This document shows positions 54,026-63,670 of a stretch of 64,000 bases of DNA, piece after piece. The DNA is taken from NCBI GenBank assembly GCA_017446045.1, contig JAFSRP010000010.1, positions 1-64,000 of the forward strand, read 5' to 3'. The translations under genes were made by a program, and so were the position numbers. Positions within the stretch are counted from its first letter, which is position 1; each line of letters begins with the position of its first letter. This stretch comes from Lachnospiraceae bacterium (lineage in GTDB: Bacteria; Bacillota; Clostridia; Lachnospirales; Lachnospiraceae). The notes beneath the pieces are model-generated. The model made no database searches. It was not told the DNA's origin and was given only the letters and a program-made list of their open reading frames with translations.

Positions 54026-54680
54026 TCTCTTCTTCTCCGGCCGGTGCGGGATTTTCCTCCGGTCCCAGCTGCTCCAGCACTTCTGTCTCCACTTCTTCTT
54101 CGATCCGGGATTCTGTTTCCGGACCCGGCTGCGGGATACTCCCGGCATTTTCCACGCCAAATCTTCTGAAAAACTCATCGCTGGGCTTCAGAAGGATCGG
54201 TTTGCCCGGCGCGTTCAGTCTGCCTGCCTCCTCGACCAGACCATATTCGATCAGCTTATTGACCGCAAAATCCGACTTGACGCCGCGGATCCTCTCGATC
54301 TCGACGCGCGTCGCGGGATTTTTGTTGGCTATGATCGCCAGCGTCTCAAGCAGAACTTCCGACAGCTCCGGCTTTTTGGGATGTGTCACCACCCGCACGA
54401 GATGCTCGAAATACTTCGGGCTCGTGCACATCTGGTACCTTCCGTCCACCTCACGGATCAAAAGGGCACCGTCCGCTTCGTCATAGCGTTTTTTCAGACG
54501 CTCGATCTTTCTTTGTGCTGCCGGAACATCACAGCCGCAGGCCAGGGCCAGTTCCCTGACTTCCACTGCCCGCGGGAGCGCAAACAGCACTGCTTCCATG
54601 ATGTGCTCCGACTCGCGGTCCGGTTCTTCTTCTACAGGCAGGAAGGAAAGCTGGCCTTCCTGTTTCTCATATAATTCCAT
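53991..54680 (-). CDS. scpB: Segregation and condensation protein B
   Basis: 229 residues. Winged-helix domains with EAVLFALPRAVEVREL and the conserved TLAIIANKNPATRVEIERIRGVKSD region of ScpB. It joins ScpA and SMC in the condensin complex. A Glu/Pro-rich tail of about 45 residues follows the fold, and its last 35 bp overlap dut. Confidence 0.95.
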   Translation of the reverse strand: MELYEKQEGQLSFLPVEEEPDRESEHIMEAVLFALPRAVEVRELALACGCDVPAAQRKIERLKKRYDEADGALLIREVDGRYQMCTSPKYFEHLVRVVTHPKKPELSEVLLETLAIIANKNPATRVEIERIRGVKSDFAVNKLIEYGLVEEAGRLNAPGKPILLKPSDEFFRRFGVENAGSIPQPGPETESRIEEEVETEVLEQLGPEENPAPAGEEENGKDDKDQVSL

Positions 54681-54741
54681 CTGGGATCATTCTCCGTAGT
54701 TTACATAAATTAAAACTGACATCCGCCCCGCAACGGGTATC

Positions 54742-55539
54742 CTATGCATCAACGAGCTCACTGAGGTCCACATTCTCGAGATCCGCATCCTTGCTGACTT
54801 TGACATCAAGATCCTGCTCCAGACTGTCCTGGCGTACAGTGACCTTACCCATCCGCATCAGTTCAAGAACGGCAAGAAAAGACACGACGACCTCCGTGCG
54901 TCCGGCGCCGGATTCCAGCATCTGCCGGAATGAGAATCGACGGTGTGTCCTGGCGTACTTCATCATGGAGCGGATGCAGCCGGCCAGGGAGATCCTTTCC
55001 TTCCTGATCGTACCGAAATTCTCCTGGGCAGTGTTTTTGGCATTCTGCATGCGTTTCAGCACTTTTTCGTAGACATCCCGCAGCAGCTCGCCGGATACTC
55101 CCTGCAGCAGTTCGTCCAGATCCACCGGCGGCACATAAGCCTTCAGATCCTCCGGAAGCCCGGTATCCCTGAAAATAAACCGCTCCGCATACTCCTCATA
55201 ATAATCAAGCTCGTGCGCGATATATCTGTAACGTTTGTATTCGAGAAGACGCCGGACGAGCTCCTCCCTGGGATCTCCCTCCTCCTCTTCTTCTTTCTGC
55301 TCTTCCGGAAGCAGCATACGTGCCTTGATATCCAGCAGGGTCGCCGCCATGACCAGGAAGCCGGATACGACCTCGAGGTCAGTCTCCTCCATCCGGCTGA
55401 TGTACTCAAAGTACTGCGCCGTGATCTCTGCGATCGGAATATCATAGATATCGACCTTGTTCTTCTCCAGCAGCTGAAGCAACAGATCCAGCGGTCCGTC
55501 AAAATTCAGATTATCCAGTTTATATGTGGGTTCTGTCAT
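54742..55539 (-). CDS. scpA: Segregation and condensation protein A
   Basis: 265 residues. Kleisin N-terminus NFDGPLDLLLQLLEKNKVDIYDIPI and C-terminal winged-helix domain. It bridges the SMC heads with ScpB. 61 bp before scpB in the standard scpA-scpB order. Confidence 0.96.
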   Translation of the reverse strand: MTEPTYKLDNLNFDGPLDLLLQLLEKNKVDIYDIPIAEITAQYFEYISRMEETDLEVVSGFLVMAATLLDIKARMLLPEEQKEEEEEGDPREELVRRLLEYKRYRYIAHELDYYEEYAERFIFRDTGLPEDLKAYVPPVDLDELLQGVSGELLRDVYEKVLKRMQNAKNTAQENFGTIRKERISLAGCIRSMMKYARTHRRFSFRQMLESGAGRTEVVVSFLAVLELMRMGKVTVRQDSLEQDLDVKVSKDADLENVDLSELVDA

Positions 55540-55540
55540 A

Positions 55541-56422
55541 TTATGTCAACTCTATGATACTGATCTCCGGCAGGTCATTCAAACGAAGATCTACGCTGTG
55601 CGTACCCAGTCCGCGGCTGACGATCATCTTCGATCTCCCGTTTCTGCTTTCATGCATACCGGAGCATTCCTTCAGAAAAAACTGATACTGCGGTGTCATC
55701 AGGCCGGGATGACCCGGCAGCGGAAGCCGTATGGTCCCGCCATGGAAATGTCCGGAAAGTACAAGATCGGCACCCCATTCCGATGCCTCTTCCAAATAAA
55801 GCGGACTGTGCATCAGCAGGATGTTGAAGCGGTCCTTGGCCGGCATCCCCAGCTGTTTCAGTATCAGGTCCCGGGGCATCGGTATCTTCCTGCCAAAGCC
55901 CGGAAACAGATGCCTGTAGTAGGTCTCATCCAGAGAAATACCGTGGATCGCGATCCCGTCCAACAGCACAGTCTCATTGATCAGATAAATGATACCCGCG
56001 TCCTCCAGCCTCCCCCGGAATGCGGCAAACTCATCCGGATGGCGCTTTCTGAGACGGGTCTCATGATTGCCTTCCGCATAAATGACGGTATATTCCCCTG
56101 CGATCATCCGGATAAGTTCCGATGAGGGACCTATCTCAGCGAACCATCCCGCGCTCCTTTGGCAGGTGAACATGTCCCCGCCGAGCAGCACCAGATCCGG
56201 AGATGCTGCGCGCAGTGCCGCCAGGAGTCCGTCCATGCCATAGTCACGACAGTAGTCATGCAGATCAGACAGGAAAGCGACCCGGAACTTATCTCTGCCG
56301 GTCCCGCTGACCCGATAGCACACTGTCTCCAGCTGTCTGCGCTCCCAGCGGCTCCTCAAAAGAGCCGTCAGTACGGCGGCTGCGAAGACTGTGAGAATTG
56401 TCAGGATCATTTTCTCTGTCAT
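55541..56422 (-). CDS. Membrane-anchored metallophosphoesterase (YkuE/YaeI type)
   Basis: 293 residues. One N-terminal membrane span (about 5-22), then a calcineurin-like fold: DLHDYCRDY, GGDMF, GNHET and SGHFHGG metal-binding motifs. Relatives act on UDP-diacylglucosamine or other phospho-sugars/lipids at the membrane; substrate here unknown. Only 1 bp before scpA, hence co-transcribed. Confidence 0.88.
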   Translation of the reverse strand: MTEKMILTILTVFAAAVLTALLRSRWERRQLETVCYRVSGTGRDKFRVAFLSDLHDYCRDYGMDGLLAALRAASPDLVLLGGDMFTCQRSAGWFAEIGPSSELIRMIAGEYTVIYAEGNHETRLRKRHPDEFAAFRGRLEDAGIIYLINETVLLDGIAIHGISLDETYYRHLFPGFGRKIPMPRDLILKQLGMPAKDRFNILLMHSPLYLEEASEWGADLVLSGHFHGGTIRLPLPGHPGLMTPQYQFFLKECSGMHESRNGRSKMIVSRGLGTHSVDLRLNDLPEISIIELT

Positions 56423-56469
56423 ATAGAAAATGTGCCGGCCTGTATCTCTCAGACCGGCATGATAAAGTC

Positions 56470-56541
56470 TGTTCCCAAGCGGAATCGAACCGCTATCTAC
56501 AGCTCCGGAGGCTATCGTTCTATCCGTTATACTATGGGAAC
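56470..56541 (-). tRNA. tRNA-Arg (anticodon CCG)
   Basis: 72 nt on the minus strand. Acceptor GTTCCCA/TGGGAAC, discriminator A; anticodon loop CTCCGGA gives CCG; T-loop GGTTCGATTCC. No encoded CCA. A plausible promoter is TTTACG-17 bp-TAACAT just upstream (about 56551-56582). Confidence 0.95.
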
Positions 56542-56587
56542 ACGAACAACGTATATGTTAGCACACTTTGCAAATTCCGTAAAGAAA

Positions 56588-56618
56588 AAAGAGCCCTTCA
56601 CAGGACTCTTTTTTTTAA
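56588..56618. terminator. Terminator of tpiA
   Basis: AAAGAGTCC...GGGCTCTTT hairpin with U-runs on both sides, about 30 bp past the tpiA stop. Confidence 0.8.
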
Positions 56619-56644
56619 AAACACAATACCGGTCTCTCCGATAC

Positions 56645-57394
56645 TTACTTGTAGTTGACGATCTTTCCGAAGTCTTCCTTAAGAGATGCGCCGCCTACCA
56701 GGCCGCCGTCGATGTCAGGCATGCCAAACAGCTCGGCTGCATTGCCGCCATTAACTGAGCCGCCGTACTGAATACGGATCTTCGCAGCAGTAGCCTCATC
56801 ATAGATCTCGGCGATGCACTGACGGCATGCTGCACAGACTTCCTGTGCCTGCTCGGTCGTAGCGGTCACGCCGGTACCGATCGCCCAGATCGGCTCGTAT
56901 GCGATCACCGTAGCGGCGGCATCCTCTGCGCTGATGCCCTGGTAACCGACCTTGATCTGCTGGCGGACCCAGTCGATGGTGATGCCCTGCTCACGCTGTT
57001 CAAGAGACTCACCGCAGCACATGATCGGGGTAAGTCCGTACTTGATGGCCTGCTTCATCTTCTTGTTGATATCTTCACTGGTCTCACCGAAGTAGCCTCT
57101 GCGCTCGGAATGACCGAGAATGACATACTGTACACCCGCATCCTTCAGCATTGCTGCAGAGATCTCTCCGGTATAAGCGCCCTTATCTTCGCAGTACATA
57201 TTTTCCGCGCCAAGCTGTACATTGCTGCCCTTGATCGCTTCCGCGACCGGAACGATGTCAATGGCAGGAACGCAGTACACGACATCCACATCCGGATTCT
57301 GTACCAGCGGTGCCAGGGTCTTTACGAGTTCCACAGCCTCTGACGGAGTCTTGTTCATTTTCCAGTTGCCGGCGATGATCTTCTTTCTGCTCAT
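56645..57394 (-). CDS. tpiA: Triosephosphate isomerase
   Basis: 249 residues. IAGNWKMNK, catalytic His in ILGHSERR, Glu in [11 protein letters not shown] and the GGSVNGGN phosphate loop. It interconverts DHAP and glyceraldehyde 3-phosphate. Follows pgk by 76 bp. Confidence 0.98.
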   Translation of the reverse strand: MSRKKIIAGNWKMNKTPSEAVELVKTLAPLVQNPDVDVVYCVPAIDIVPVAEAIKGSNVQLGAENMYCEDKGAYTGEISAAMLKDAGVQYVILGHSERRGYFGETSEDINKKMKQAIKYGLTPIMCCGESLEQREQGITIDWVRQQIKVGYQGISAEDAAATVIAYEPIWAIGTGVTATTEQAQEVCAACRQCIAEIYDEATAAKIRIQYGGSVNGGNAAELFGMPDIDGGLVGGASLKEDFGKIVNYK

Positions 57395-57422
57395 AGTATT
57401 CTCCTCTTCCTGGTGTAAAACA

Positions 57423-57449
57423 CGGCGCGGAGCTTATCTGTCCGCGCCG
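57423..57449 (-). terminator. Hairpin between pgk and tpiA
   Basis: Strong 9-bp GC stem CGGCGCGGA/TCCGCGCCG followed by TGTTTTAC. It may act as a partial terminator setting the pgk:tpiA ratio, or stabilise the pgk mRNA end. Confidence 0.5.
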
Positions 57450-57470
57450 CTGGTGTTCGGTGTGTCTGAA

Positions 57471-58682
57471 TTATTTGTCCTGAACTGCAGTGATGCCGGG
57501 CATCTCACGTCCCTCAAGATACTCGAGGGAAGCGCCGCCGCCGGTGGAGACCAGGGTGATCTTGTCCGCGAATCCAAGCCTCTTGACCGCTGCAGCAGAG
57601 TCGCCGCCGCCTACGATGGTGATCGCATCAGTGTCAGCCAGTGCCTGCGCCATAGCGATGGTGCCTTCTGCAAGCTTCGGGTTCTCGAATACGCCCATCG
57701 GTCCGTTCCAGACTACGGTCTTCGCATTCTTGACCGCGTCTGCGAACAGCTTTCTGGATCTCGGTCCGATATCCAGACCCATCTTGTCTGCCGGGATCTT
57801 GTCGGAATCAACGTACTCGATGTCGATCGGTGCGTCGATCGGATCCGGGAATGCGGAAGCGATCACGGTATCGACCGGAAGAACAAGGCTCTTACCAAGC
57901 TTGTCGGCCTTTTCGATCATCTCCTTGCAGTAGTCGATCTTGGAATCATCGACCAGGGAGGTACCGACCTCATAGCCCTTTGCCTTCAGGAAGGTATATG
58001 CCATACCGCCGCCGATAATGACGGAGTCGCACTTCTCAAGAAGGCGGCTGATAACAGCCAGCTTGTCAGCGACCTTTGCGCCGCCCAGGATCGCTACGAA
58101 CGGACGTACCGGATCCTCAACTGCATTGCCGAGGTACTCGATCTCCTTGAGCATAAGATAACCTACCGCGGTCTCCTTGACGAACTTTGCGACGCCTGCG
58201 GTAGTAGCATGTGCTCTGTGCGCGGTGCCGAAAGCATCCATTACGAAAATGTCGCACAGGGAAGCCAGCTCCTGGCAGAAAGCCTCACCGTTCTTCTCCT
58301 CCTCGGGTCTGAAACGGGTGTTCTGCAGAAGGATCGCCTCGCCGTCCTTCATGTTCGCGATAGCTTCCTTAACGTTGTCGCCTACGACTGCGTCATTGGG
58401 AACGAATTTAACTTCGGTCCCGAGCAGTTCGGAAAGTCTCTTCGCGATCGGTGCCAGGGTCAGCTCCGGCTTCACGGTTCCCTTCGGCTTGCCGAGGTGG
58501 GAGCAGAGGATCAGCTTCGCGCCGTTGTCCATCAGCTTCTTGATCGTAGGAAGAGCAGCACGGATACGGTTGTCATCCGTGATCTTGCCTTCCTTCATCG
58601 GGGTATTGAAATCGCATCTGCAAAGAACGCGCTTGCCCTTAACATCGATGTCGTCAACAGTTTTTTTGTTTAATCTTGCCAT
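57471..58682 (-). CDS. pgk: Phosphoglycerate kinase
   Basis: 403 residues from ATG 58682 (GGAGG SD, 8 nt). RCDFNTPM substrate loop, [16 protein letters not shown] and the [10 protein letters not shown] nucleotide site. Makes ATP and 3-phosphoglycerate in glycolysis. gap is not adjacent. Confidence 0.98.
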   Translation of the reverse strand: MARLNKKTVDDIDVKGKRVLCRCDFNTPMKEGKITDDNRIRAALPTIKKLMDNGAKLILCSHLGKPKGTVKPELTLAPIAKRLSELLGTEVKFVPNDAVVGDNVKEAIANMKDGEAILLQNTRFRPEEEKNGEAFCQELASLCDIFVMDAFGTAHRAHATTAGVAKFVKETAVGYLMLKEIEYLGNAVEDPVRPFVAILGGAKVADKLAVISRLLEKCDSVIIGGGMAYTFLKAKGYEVGTSLVDDSKIDYCKEMIEKADKLGKSLVLPVDTVIASAFPDPIDAPIDIEYVDSDKIPADKMGLDIGPRSRKLFADAVKNAKTVVWNGPMGVFENPKLAEGTIAMAQALADTDAITIVGGGDSAAAVKRLGFADKITLVSTGGGASLEYLEGREMPGITAVQDK

Positions 58683-58715
58683 TGTATATGCCTCCGTTAA
58701 AAAAATCACTACCCC

Positions 58716-58744
58716 ATAATATACATCAAATAAATGTATTTGAA
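58716..58744 (-). promoter_or_regulatory. pgk promoter with embedded palindrome
   Basis: Minus-strand TTCAAA (58744-58739), 17 bp, TATTAT (58721-58716). The spacer is almost wholly a 19-bp palindrome ATACAT-N7-ATGTAT (58721-58739), a natural repressor site. Confidence 0.6.
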
Positions 58745-58925
58745 CAGTACTTTCTTCAGCTCCTGATGCCTGAAAAAAGCAGAGAAACAAAACACTCCGC
58801 ATTGCAACTTTCATCCGGGAATGCTATGATACGTGATCATAACAAAATCGTCCGCGCTTCATCATGAAAGCCGCGCGAAATGAAAGCAGAGCGGGCCAGC
58901 CCGTCCTGCAGCAGAAAGGCAGACT

Positions 58926-59552
58926 ATGCGTATCGTATTTGCGACCGGTAATGCCGGCAAGATGAGAGAGATCCGTGACATCCTGGCGGATGTGGACGCG
59001 GAAGTATATTCCCTCAGGGATCTGAGATTGGTCTCCGAGGCAGATGAGACCGGGGAGACCTTTGCGGAAAATGCCGTGATCAAGGTCCGGGAGATCTATG
59101 ACATACTTTCAGCCCGTGGAGAAATGGCCGGCACTGTAATCATGGCAGACGACAGCGGCCTCTGCATCGATGCCATGGGCGGCGCGCCCGGTGTCCATTC
59201 TGCCCGTTTTATGGGGCATGATACCGACTATAAGATCAAGAACGCGGCGATCCTTACACAGCTGAAGGATGTGCCTGAGGAAAAACGGGGAGCTGCCTTC
59301 GTGTGCCACATCGCAGCGATCGATGAGAACGGCCGCATTTATAACGCCGAGGATGAGATGCGGGGCCGGATCGCCTGGGAGCCCGCAGGCCGTGAAGGCT
59401 TCGGTTATGATCCGATCTTTTATCTTCCCGAGATGGGCTGCACCTCCGGACAGCTTTCGGAAGAAGAAAAAAACAGGATCTCCCACCGCGGCAAAGTACT
59501 GCGGATCATGAAGGATATCCTGCGGAAAGAAGAAATTCTGACAATGCGCTGA
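58926..59552 (+). CDS. rdgB: XTP/dITP diphosphatase (RdgB/HAM1 family)
   Basis: 208 residues. N-terminal FATGNAGKMREI, catalytic VIMADDSGLCIDAM and the FGYDPIF motif. Hydrolyses dITP and XTP to keep them out of DNA. It is convergent with the RNA methyltransferase and divergent from pgk. AAAGG SD. Confidence 0.95.
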   Translation: MRIVFATGNAGKMREIRDILADVDAEVYSLRDLRLVSEADETGETFAENAVIKVREIYDILSARGEMAGTVIMADDSGLCIDAMGGAPGVHSARFMGHDTDYKIKNAAILTQLKDVPEEKRGAAFVCHIAAIDENGRIYNAEDEMRGRIAWEPAGREGFGYDPIFYLPEMGCTSGQLSEEEKNRISHRGKVLRIMKDILRKEEILTMR

Positions 59553-59868
59553 CAAAGGTGGTGTTGCTTTGCTATTCTGGTTTATTCCGATTCTCGTGGG
59601 TTTACATAATGATTACTCCTTTTTGCTATGAGTTTACATAAGATTCGTTTTTTCCATATAGGAGCAAAACCTGTTTTTGACACCATTGAAACCGTCAAAA
59701 ACCCCGGATTTCGGTTGACATAATTTTGTATTTTTCACATATAATAGAAACTTGAGTTTTGACACCATATAAATCGGCAAAAACAATGGTGCAAAATCTC
59801 AAGTTTTCTCATATATGGAAAAATAGCTTGAAAATACAGGGAATTACAGCGGAAAAATGGTGACAAAA
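59553..59868. repeat. AT-rich spacer with nested direct and inverted repeats
   Basis: 316 bp without a gene. Two copies of GTTTACATAA-GATT occur near 59599 and 59631. Two copies of TTTTGACACCAT...AAAAAC occur near 59685 and 59757; the first is flanked by GTTTTTGAC/GTCAAAAAC arms. A long imperfect inverted repeat (about 23-nt arms, AGAAACTTGAG... and ...CTCAAGTTTTCT) spans about 59746-59810. TTGACA (59715) and TATAAT (59740) face right with a 19-bp spacer. It may be a small-RNA locus, a decayed miniature element or an elaborate terminator for the convergent genes. Confidence 0.6.
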
Positions 59869-61032
59869 TCAGTTTTTCGGCGGTTTCGGACCCAGGTAGC
59901 TGTAGAAATAGGTCTTCATCATGCCGTTATAGATCTTGCGGTTTTTGTCTGCTTTGCGGCCGAGATATTTTTCCGCTTCCTCCCACGCAGTAATGACGTA
60001 CATACTCCAGTCATCGAGCGCGGCATATCGGTCACCCAGTGCTTTGTAAAGGACCGGCAGGTCCTTTTTTTCTTCCAAACGCTCTCCGTAGGGCGGGTTG
60101 GTAATGATAAAGCCGTATTTTCCGGAGTGGCTTAAGGAAGCCACATCCCGCTGCTGCAGATGGATCAGGTCAAAAACACCGGCAAGACGGGCATTGTCCC
60201 GCGCGGCTTTCAGTGCCTCTTCATCGATATCATATCCCTGGATGTCGGGACGGCCTCCGGCCAGTGCCCGCAATCCGTCCGCCTTTCTTTCTCTGGCTTC
60301 ATCGTACGCATCGTACCACAGCTGTTTTTCCATCAGATTGCGCCAGCGGGTCGCGCTGAAATTGCGCTCCATGCCGGGAGCGATATTCGCAGCCATCATG
60401 GCAGCCTCGATGCAGAAGGTCCCGGATCCGCAGAAGGGGTCCACGAGGATCCGCTCGCGGTTCCAGGGCGTCAGCATGATCAGCGCCGAAGCCAGGGTCT
60501 CGGTGATCGGTGCCTGGACCGTCATCTTACGATAGCCGCGCTTATGCAGACTTTCGCCGCTCGTGTCGATGCCTATCGTGATACGGTCCTTGTAAGCTGC
60601 AACCCTGAGCGCATACTCCGCGCCGCTCATCGGAAGGCGTTCTCCCTCCCGGTGATAAGCCTTCTGAAGTCTTTTCACGATCGCCTTCTGGATGATCGTC
60701 TGGAAATCCTTGGGGGAAAAGAGCTTCGACCGGACAGAGTTTGCCTTGGCTACCCAGAAGCGCCCGTCCCACGGGATCAATTCCTCCCACGGACATGCAT
60801 AGACCGCTTCAAACAGTTCATCCCAGGTCATCGCTTCAAACTCCGCTGCCTTCAGCAGGATCCGCTCAGTCGTCCTGAGGAAAATGTTACTGCGTGCAAT
60901 GGCGCCGGCGTCTCCCGCAAAACAGACCTTGCCGTCGGAGACCTCCGTGATCTCATATCCGAGCTGCGATATTTCTTTTTTCGTACAGGACTCCGTGCCG
61001 AAATGACACGGTGCGATCAATTCATATTTCAT
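59869..61032 (-). CDS. THUMP-domain class I SAM-dependent RNA methyltransferase (YpsC/RlmL-N type)
   Basis: 387 residues. N-terminal ferredoxin-like and THUMP RNA-binding region (to about 160), then a Rossmann methyltransferase with DPFCGSGTFCIEAA and the catalytic NPPYGER motif for N2-guanine methylation of 23S rRNA or tRNA. Ends with a GPKPPKN tail. Clearly of the UPF0020 family; the exact modified base is inferred. Confidence 0.92.
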   Translation of the reverse strand: MKYELIAPCHFGTESCTKKEISQLGYEITEVSDGKVCFAGDAGAIARSNIFLRTTERILLKAAEFEAMTWDELFEAVYACPWEELIPWDGRFWVAKANSVRSKLFSPKDFQTIIQKAIVKRLQKAYHREGERLPMSGAEYALRVAAYKDRITIGIDTSGESLHKRGYRKMTVQAPITETLASALIMLTPWNRERILVDPFCGSGTFCIEAAMMAANIAPGMERNFSATRWRNLMEKQLWYDAYDEARERKADGLRALAGGRPDIQGYDIDEEALKAARDNARLAGVFDLIHLQQRDVASLSHSGKYGFIITNPPYGERLEEKKDLPVLYKALGDRYAALDDWSMYVITAWEEAEKYLGRKADKNRKIYNGMMKTYFYSYLGPKPPKN

Positions 61033-61074
61033 CCCGTGTAACAGACGCAGACGCGCCCTCCCCCATGATTATAA

Positions 61075-61131
61075 TAAAAACGGCATGGGACCCGGTGCCT
61101 TAAATGCTGGCAGTGCGGGACTCCATGCCGT
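61075..61131 (-). terminator. Terminator of the DUF1700-like gene
   Basis: ACGGCATGG/CCATGCCGT arms extended by GTCCC/GGGT pairs around a longer loop, with TTTTTATT downstream on the minus strand. Confidence 0.85.
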
Positions 61132-61136
61132 CAAAA

Positions 61137-61760
61137 TCATCTCCTTCGGTTCAGCAGCCACATGACAAGGAAAACCATAGCGATCGGTGCCAGGATCGGG
61201 CTCAGCGCCCCCACGATGCCGCCAAGCAGGGAGATCACGCAAAACAGCACCAGCAGGAAGAGCACAAGAGAAAAACATCCCAGGTGGTACATGCGGAAAC
61301 CGTCTCCCATACCTCCGAAAATGCCGCCGCTCTCCTGCCGCCGTTCGTATGGATCATTGCGGTCGTTTCCGCCGCCATAACCTCCCTGGCTGCTGTATCC
61401 TCCGCCGGATCCTCCATAACCGCTCTGTCCGTAGGAACCGGAACCGGTTCCCGCGTTTCCGCCAAACCAGCCCGAGGAAGTCTGCGGTCCGCCGCCCTCA
61501 CCATAGATCTCCTGACTGAAATCCGGGTCATCGTCGGTATAGGGGATCCCGTCAGGCCCGCTCTTTTCCGCGTCGATAATGCTTCGGGCGATCAGCTGCG
61601 GATCCCCCAGATCATCCAGTACGGCAGGCAGGCTTTTGCCGCCGGCAACCTCTGTGTCGATATAATCCGAATAATAATTCAGATTCTTCTGCACATAGCG
61701 CTCCGGCAGCTCATAAGCCAGGTATTCTCTCAGTTTGTTCAGGTATTCGCGTTTGTTCAT
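61137..61760 (-). CDS. DUF1700-like membrane protein with a glycine-rich linker
   Basis: 207 residues. N-terminal helical HAAS-type domain (REYLNKLREYLAYELPE...YYSDYIDTE...LGDPQLIARSII), a Gly/Ser/Tyr-rich linker (about 88-145, SGYGGSGGGYSSQGGYGGG) and two C-terminal membrane spans (about 160-203). In relatives the HAAS domain associates with PadR-type regulators and membrane sensing; no padR is nearby. GAGG SD. 50 bp after aspS on the same strand. Confidence 0.8.
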   Translation of the reverse strand: MNKREYLNKLREYLAYELPERYVQKNLNYYSDYIDTEVAGGKSLPAVLDDLGDPQLIARSIIDAEKSGPDGIPYTDDDPDFSQEIYGEGGGPQTSSGWFGGNAGTGSGSYGQSGYGGSGGGYSSQGGYGGGNDRNDPYERRQESGGIFGGMGDGFRMYHLGCFSLVLFLLVLFCVISLLGGIVGALSPILAPIAMVFLVMWLLNRRR

Positions 61761-61810
61761 GCGTTTTCCTCTAAATGATCCCTGCGCGAAAGATCATGCG
61801 GCAGGCCTGT

Positions 61811-63616
61811 TCAGGCCTTATCCTCTTCCTTTTTCACGATCCCGATGCCGAGATCGTCCAGCTGCTTGGGATCCACGGCAGCCGGTGCTCCCATCATGGC
61901 GTCGGATGCGTCTTTCAGCTTCGGGAATGCCATGACATCACGGATACTCTCCGCGCCTGCCATCCACATGGCGACACGGTCCAGGCCGTATGCCAGGCCG
62001 GCATGGGGCGGCACACCATATTTGAAAGCCTCCAGCAGGAATCCAAACTGCTCGTTTGCCTTTTCCTTCGTGAATCCCAGGACCTCCAGCATCTTCTCCT
62101 GGACATCGGCCTGGTGGATACGTACGGAACCGCCGCCGATCTCGGTTCCATTCAGAACGATATCATACGCCTTTGCACGAACACGGCCGGGATCGGAATC
62201 GATATACTGCCAGTCTTCGTCCATCGGTGCGGTAAAGGGGTGGTGCATCGCAGTATAACGCTGCTCTTCCTCGCTCCACTCAAGAAGCGGGAATTCCGTG
62301 ACCCAGAGGAACTTCCACGCAGACCTGTCGATCAGATCCAGTGTACGTCCAAGCTCCAGACGGACATTTCCGAGCACATTGCGTACGACATCCAGCTTAT
62401 CAGCCGCGAAGACCAGCAGGTCGCCCGCTTCCGCACCCATTGCGGTAATAATGGCATCGATCTCTTCAGGCTTCATGAACTTCGCAAAAGAGCTCTTATG
62501 ACCGCCGTCATCCGCCGCGTTGACACAGAGCCAGGCCAGGCCCTTGCCGCCATAGTATTTGGCAACATCGGTCAGGGCATCGATCTTCTTGCGGGGCATA
62601 TGTCCCTGACCGGGAACGCGGATACCGCGCACCGCGCCGTTTGCGGAAAGCGCGCCCTTGAAGACCGCAAACTCACTGTCCTTCACGATCCCGGAAATAT
62701 CAACGATCGGCAGGCCGAAACGCAGATCGGGCTTGTCGGAACCATACATATCCATGGCAGTCTGCCATGTCATGCGCTGAATCGGAAGCTCCACGTCCAC
62801 GTCCAGCACCTCTTTGAAAATACGCTGCAGAAGTCCTTCATTGACCCCGATCACAGTATCGACATCCGCAAAAGAAAGCTCCATGTCGATCTGAGTGAAC
62901 TCCGGCTGACGATCCGCTCTCAGATCCTCATCACGATAGCAGCGGGCAAGCTGGAAATACCTGTCAAAACCCGAGACCATCAGCAGCTGCTTCAGAAGCT
63001 GCGGGGACTGCGGCAGAGCATAGAACTCACCCTGATGTACACGGGACGGCACCAGGTAATCACGGGCGCCTTCCGGGGTGGATTTGATAAATGTAGGTGT
63101 CTCGATCTCCAGGAACCCCTGCTCTGCCATGTAATTACGTACACTGATCGCAAGTCTGGAGCGCAGCGCGATATTTCTCTGCAGGGGTGCGCGCCGAAGG
63201 TCCAGATATCTGTACTTGAGACGCAGCTCTTCACGCGTGTTGGTCTCGTCCTCGATCTGGAACGGAAGCGTCGCGGCTTCACTCAGGATACGAAGCTGAA
63301 GCGCTTCGACTTCTATAGCTCCCGTCGCAATATCTTTGTTGACATCCTTGCCGCGGCTGCGGACATTGCCCGTTACAGCAACACAGTACTCATTATGAAG
63401 CGTCGCAGCCTTTGCGAAAGTCTCACTTCCGCAGATATCCTCTTCGAAGATCACCTGGATGATACCGCTTCTGTCACGGACATCGGTAAAGATCAGGCCG
63501 CCCTTGTTGCGGGTCTTCTGGACCCAGCCCATCACGGTCACTTCCCTGCCGATATCCTCTGTTGTAAATTCTGCGCATCTTGCGGTCCTTTTCAGTCCCT
63601 GCATGCTCTCTGCCAT
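61811..63616 (-). CDS. aspS: Aspartyl-tRNA synthetase
   Basis: 601 residues, bacterial long form. N-terminal OB anticodon domain (WVQKTRNKGGLIFTDVRDR), class II motifs 2 (FQLARCYRDEDLRADRQPEFTQ) and 3 (GLAYGLDRVAMW), and the bacterial GAD insertion. 54 bp after hisS, the usual hisS-aspS order in Firmicutes. Whether it is Asn-discriminating was not determined. Confidence 0.97.
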   Translation of the reverse strand: MAESMQGLKRTARCAEFTTEDIGREVTVMGWVQKTRNKGGLIFTDVRDRSGIIQVIFEEDICGSETFAKAATLHNEYCVAVTGNVRSRGKDVNKDIATGAIEVEALQLRILSEAATLPFQIEDETNTREELRLKYRYLDLRRAPLQRNIALRSRLAISVRNYMAEQGFLEIETPTFIKSTPEGARDYLVPSRVHQGEFYALPQSPQLLKQLLMVSGFDRYFQLARCYRDEDLRADRQPEFTQIDMELSFADVDTVIGVNEGLLQRIFKEVLDVDVELPIQRMTWQTAMDMYGSDKPDLRFGLPIVDISGIVKDSEFAVFKGALSANGAVRGIRVPGQGHMPRKKIDALTDVAKYYGGKGLAWLCVNAADDGGHKSSFAKFMKPEEIDAIITAMGAEAGDLLVFAADKLDVVRNVLGNVRLELGRTLDLIDRSAWKFLWVTEFPLLEWSEEEQRYTAMHHPFTAPMDEDWQYIDSDPGRVRAKAYDIVLNGTEIGGGSVRIHQADVQEKMLEVLGFTKEKANEQFGFLLEAFKYGVPPHAGLAYGLDRVAMWMAGAESIRDVMAFPKLKDASDAMMGAPAAVDPKQLDDLGIGIVKKEEDKA

Positions 63617-63670
63617 GGTCGTGCTCCTTCTGAATCAATTTGTATATTATCGAATATATGATCGGATAGA

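Noticed and set aside
53991..54178. N-terminally extended dUTPase
   Set aside because: The in-frame extension lies wholly inside scpB in another frame; the ATG at 54025 has its own SD and matches the normal dUTPase length.
57222..58673. 483-codon plus-strand ORF opposite pgk/tpiA
   Set aside because: Spans the antisense of two housekeeping genes and their gap; no recognisable protein features.
61775..63661. 628-codon plus-strand ORF opposite aspS
   Set aside because: Shadow of a complete aspartyl-tRNA synthetase on the other strand; no SD or domain of its own.
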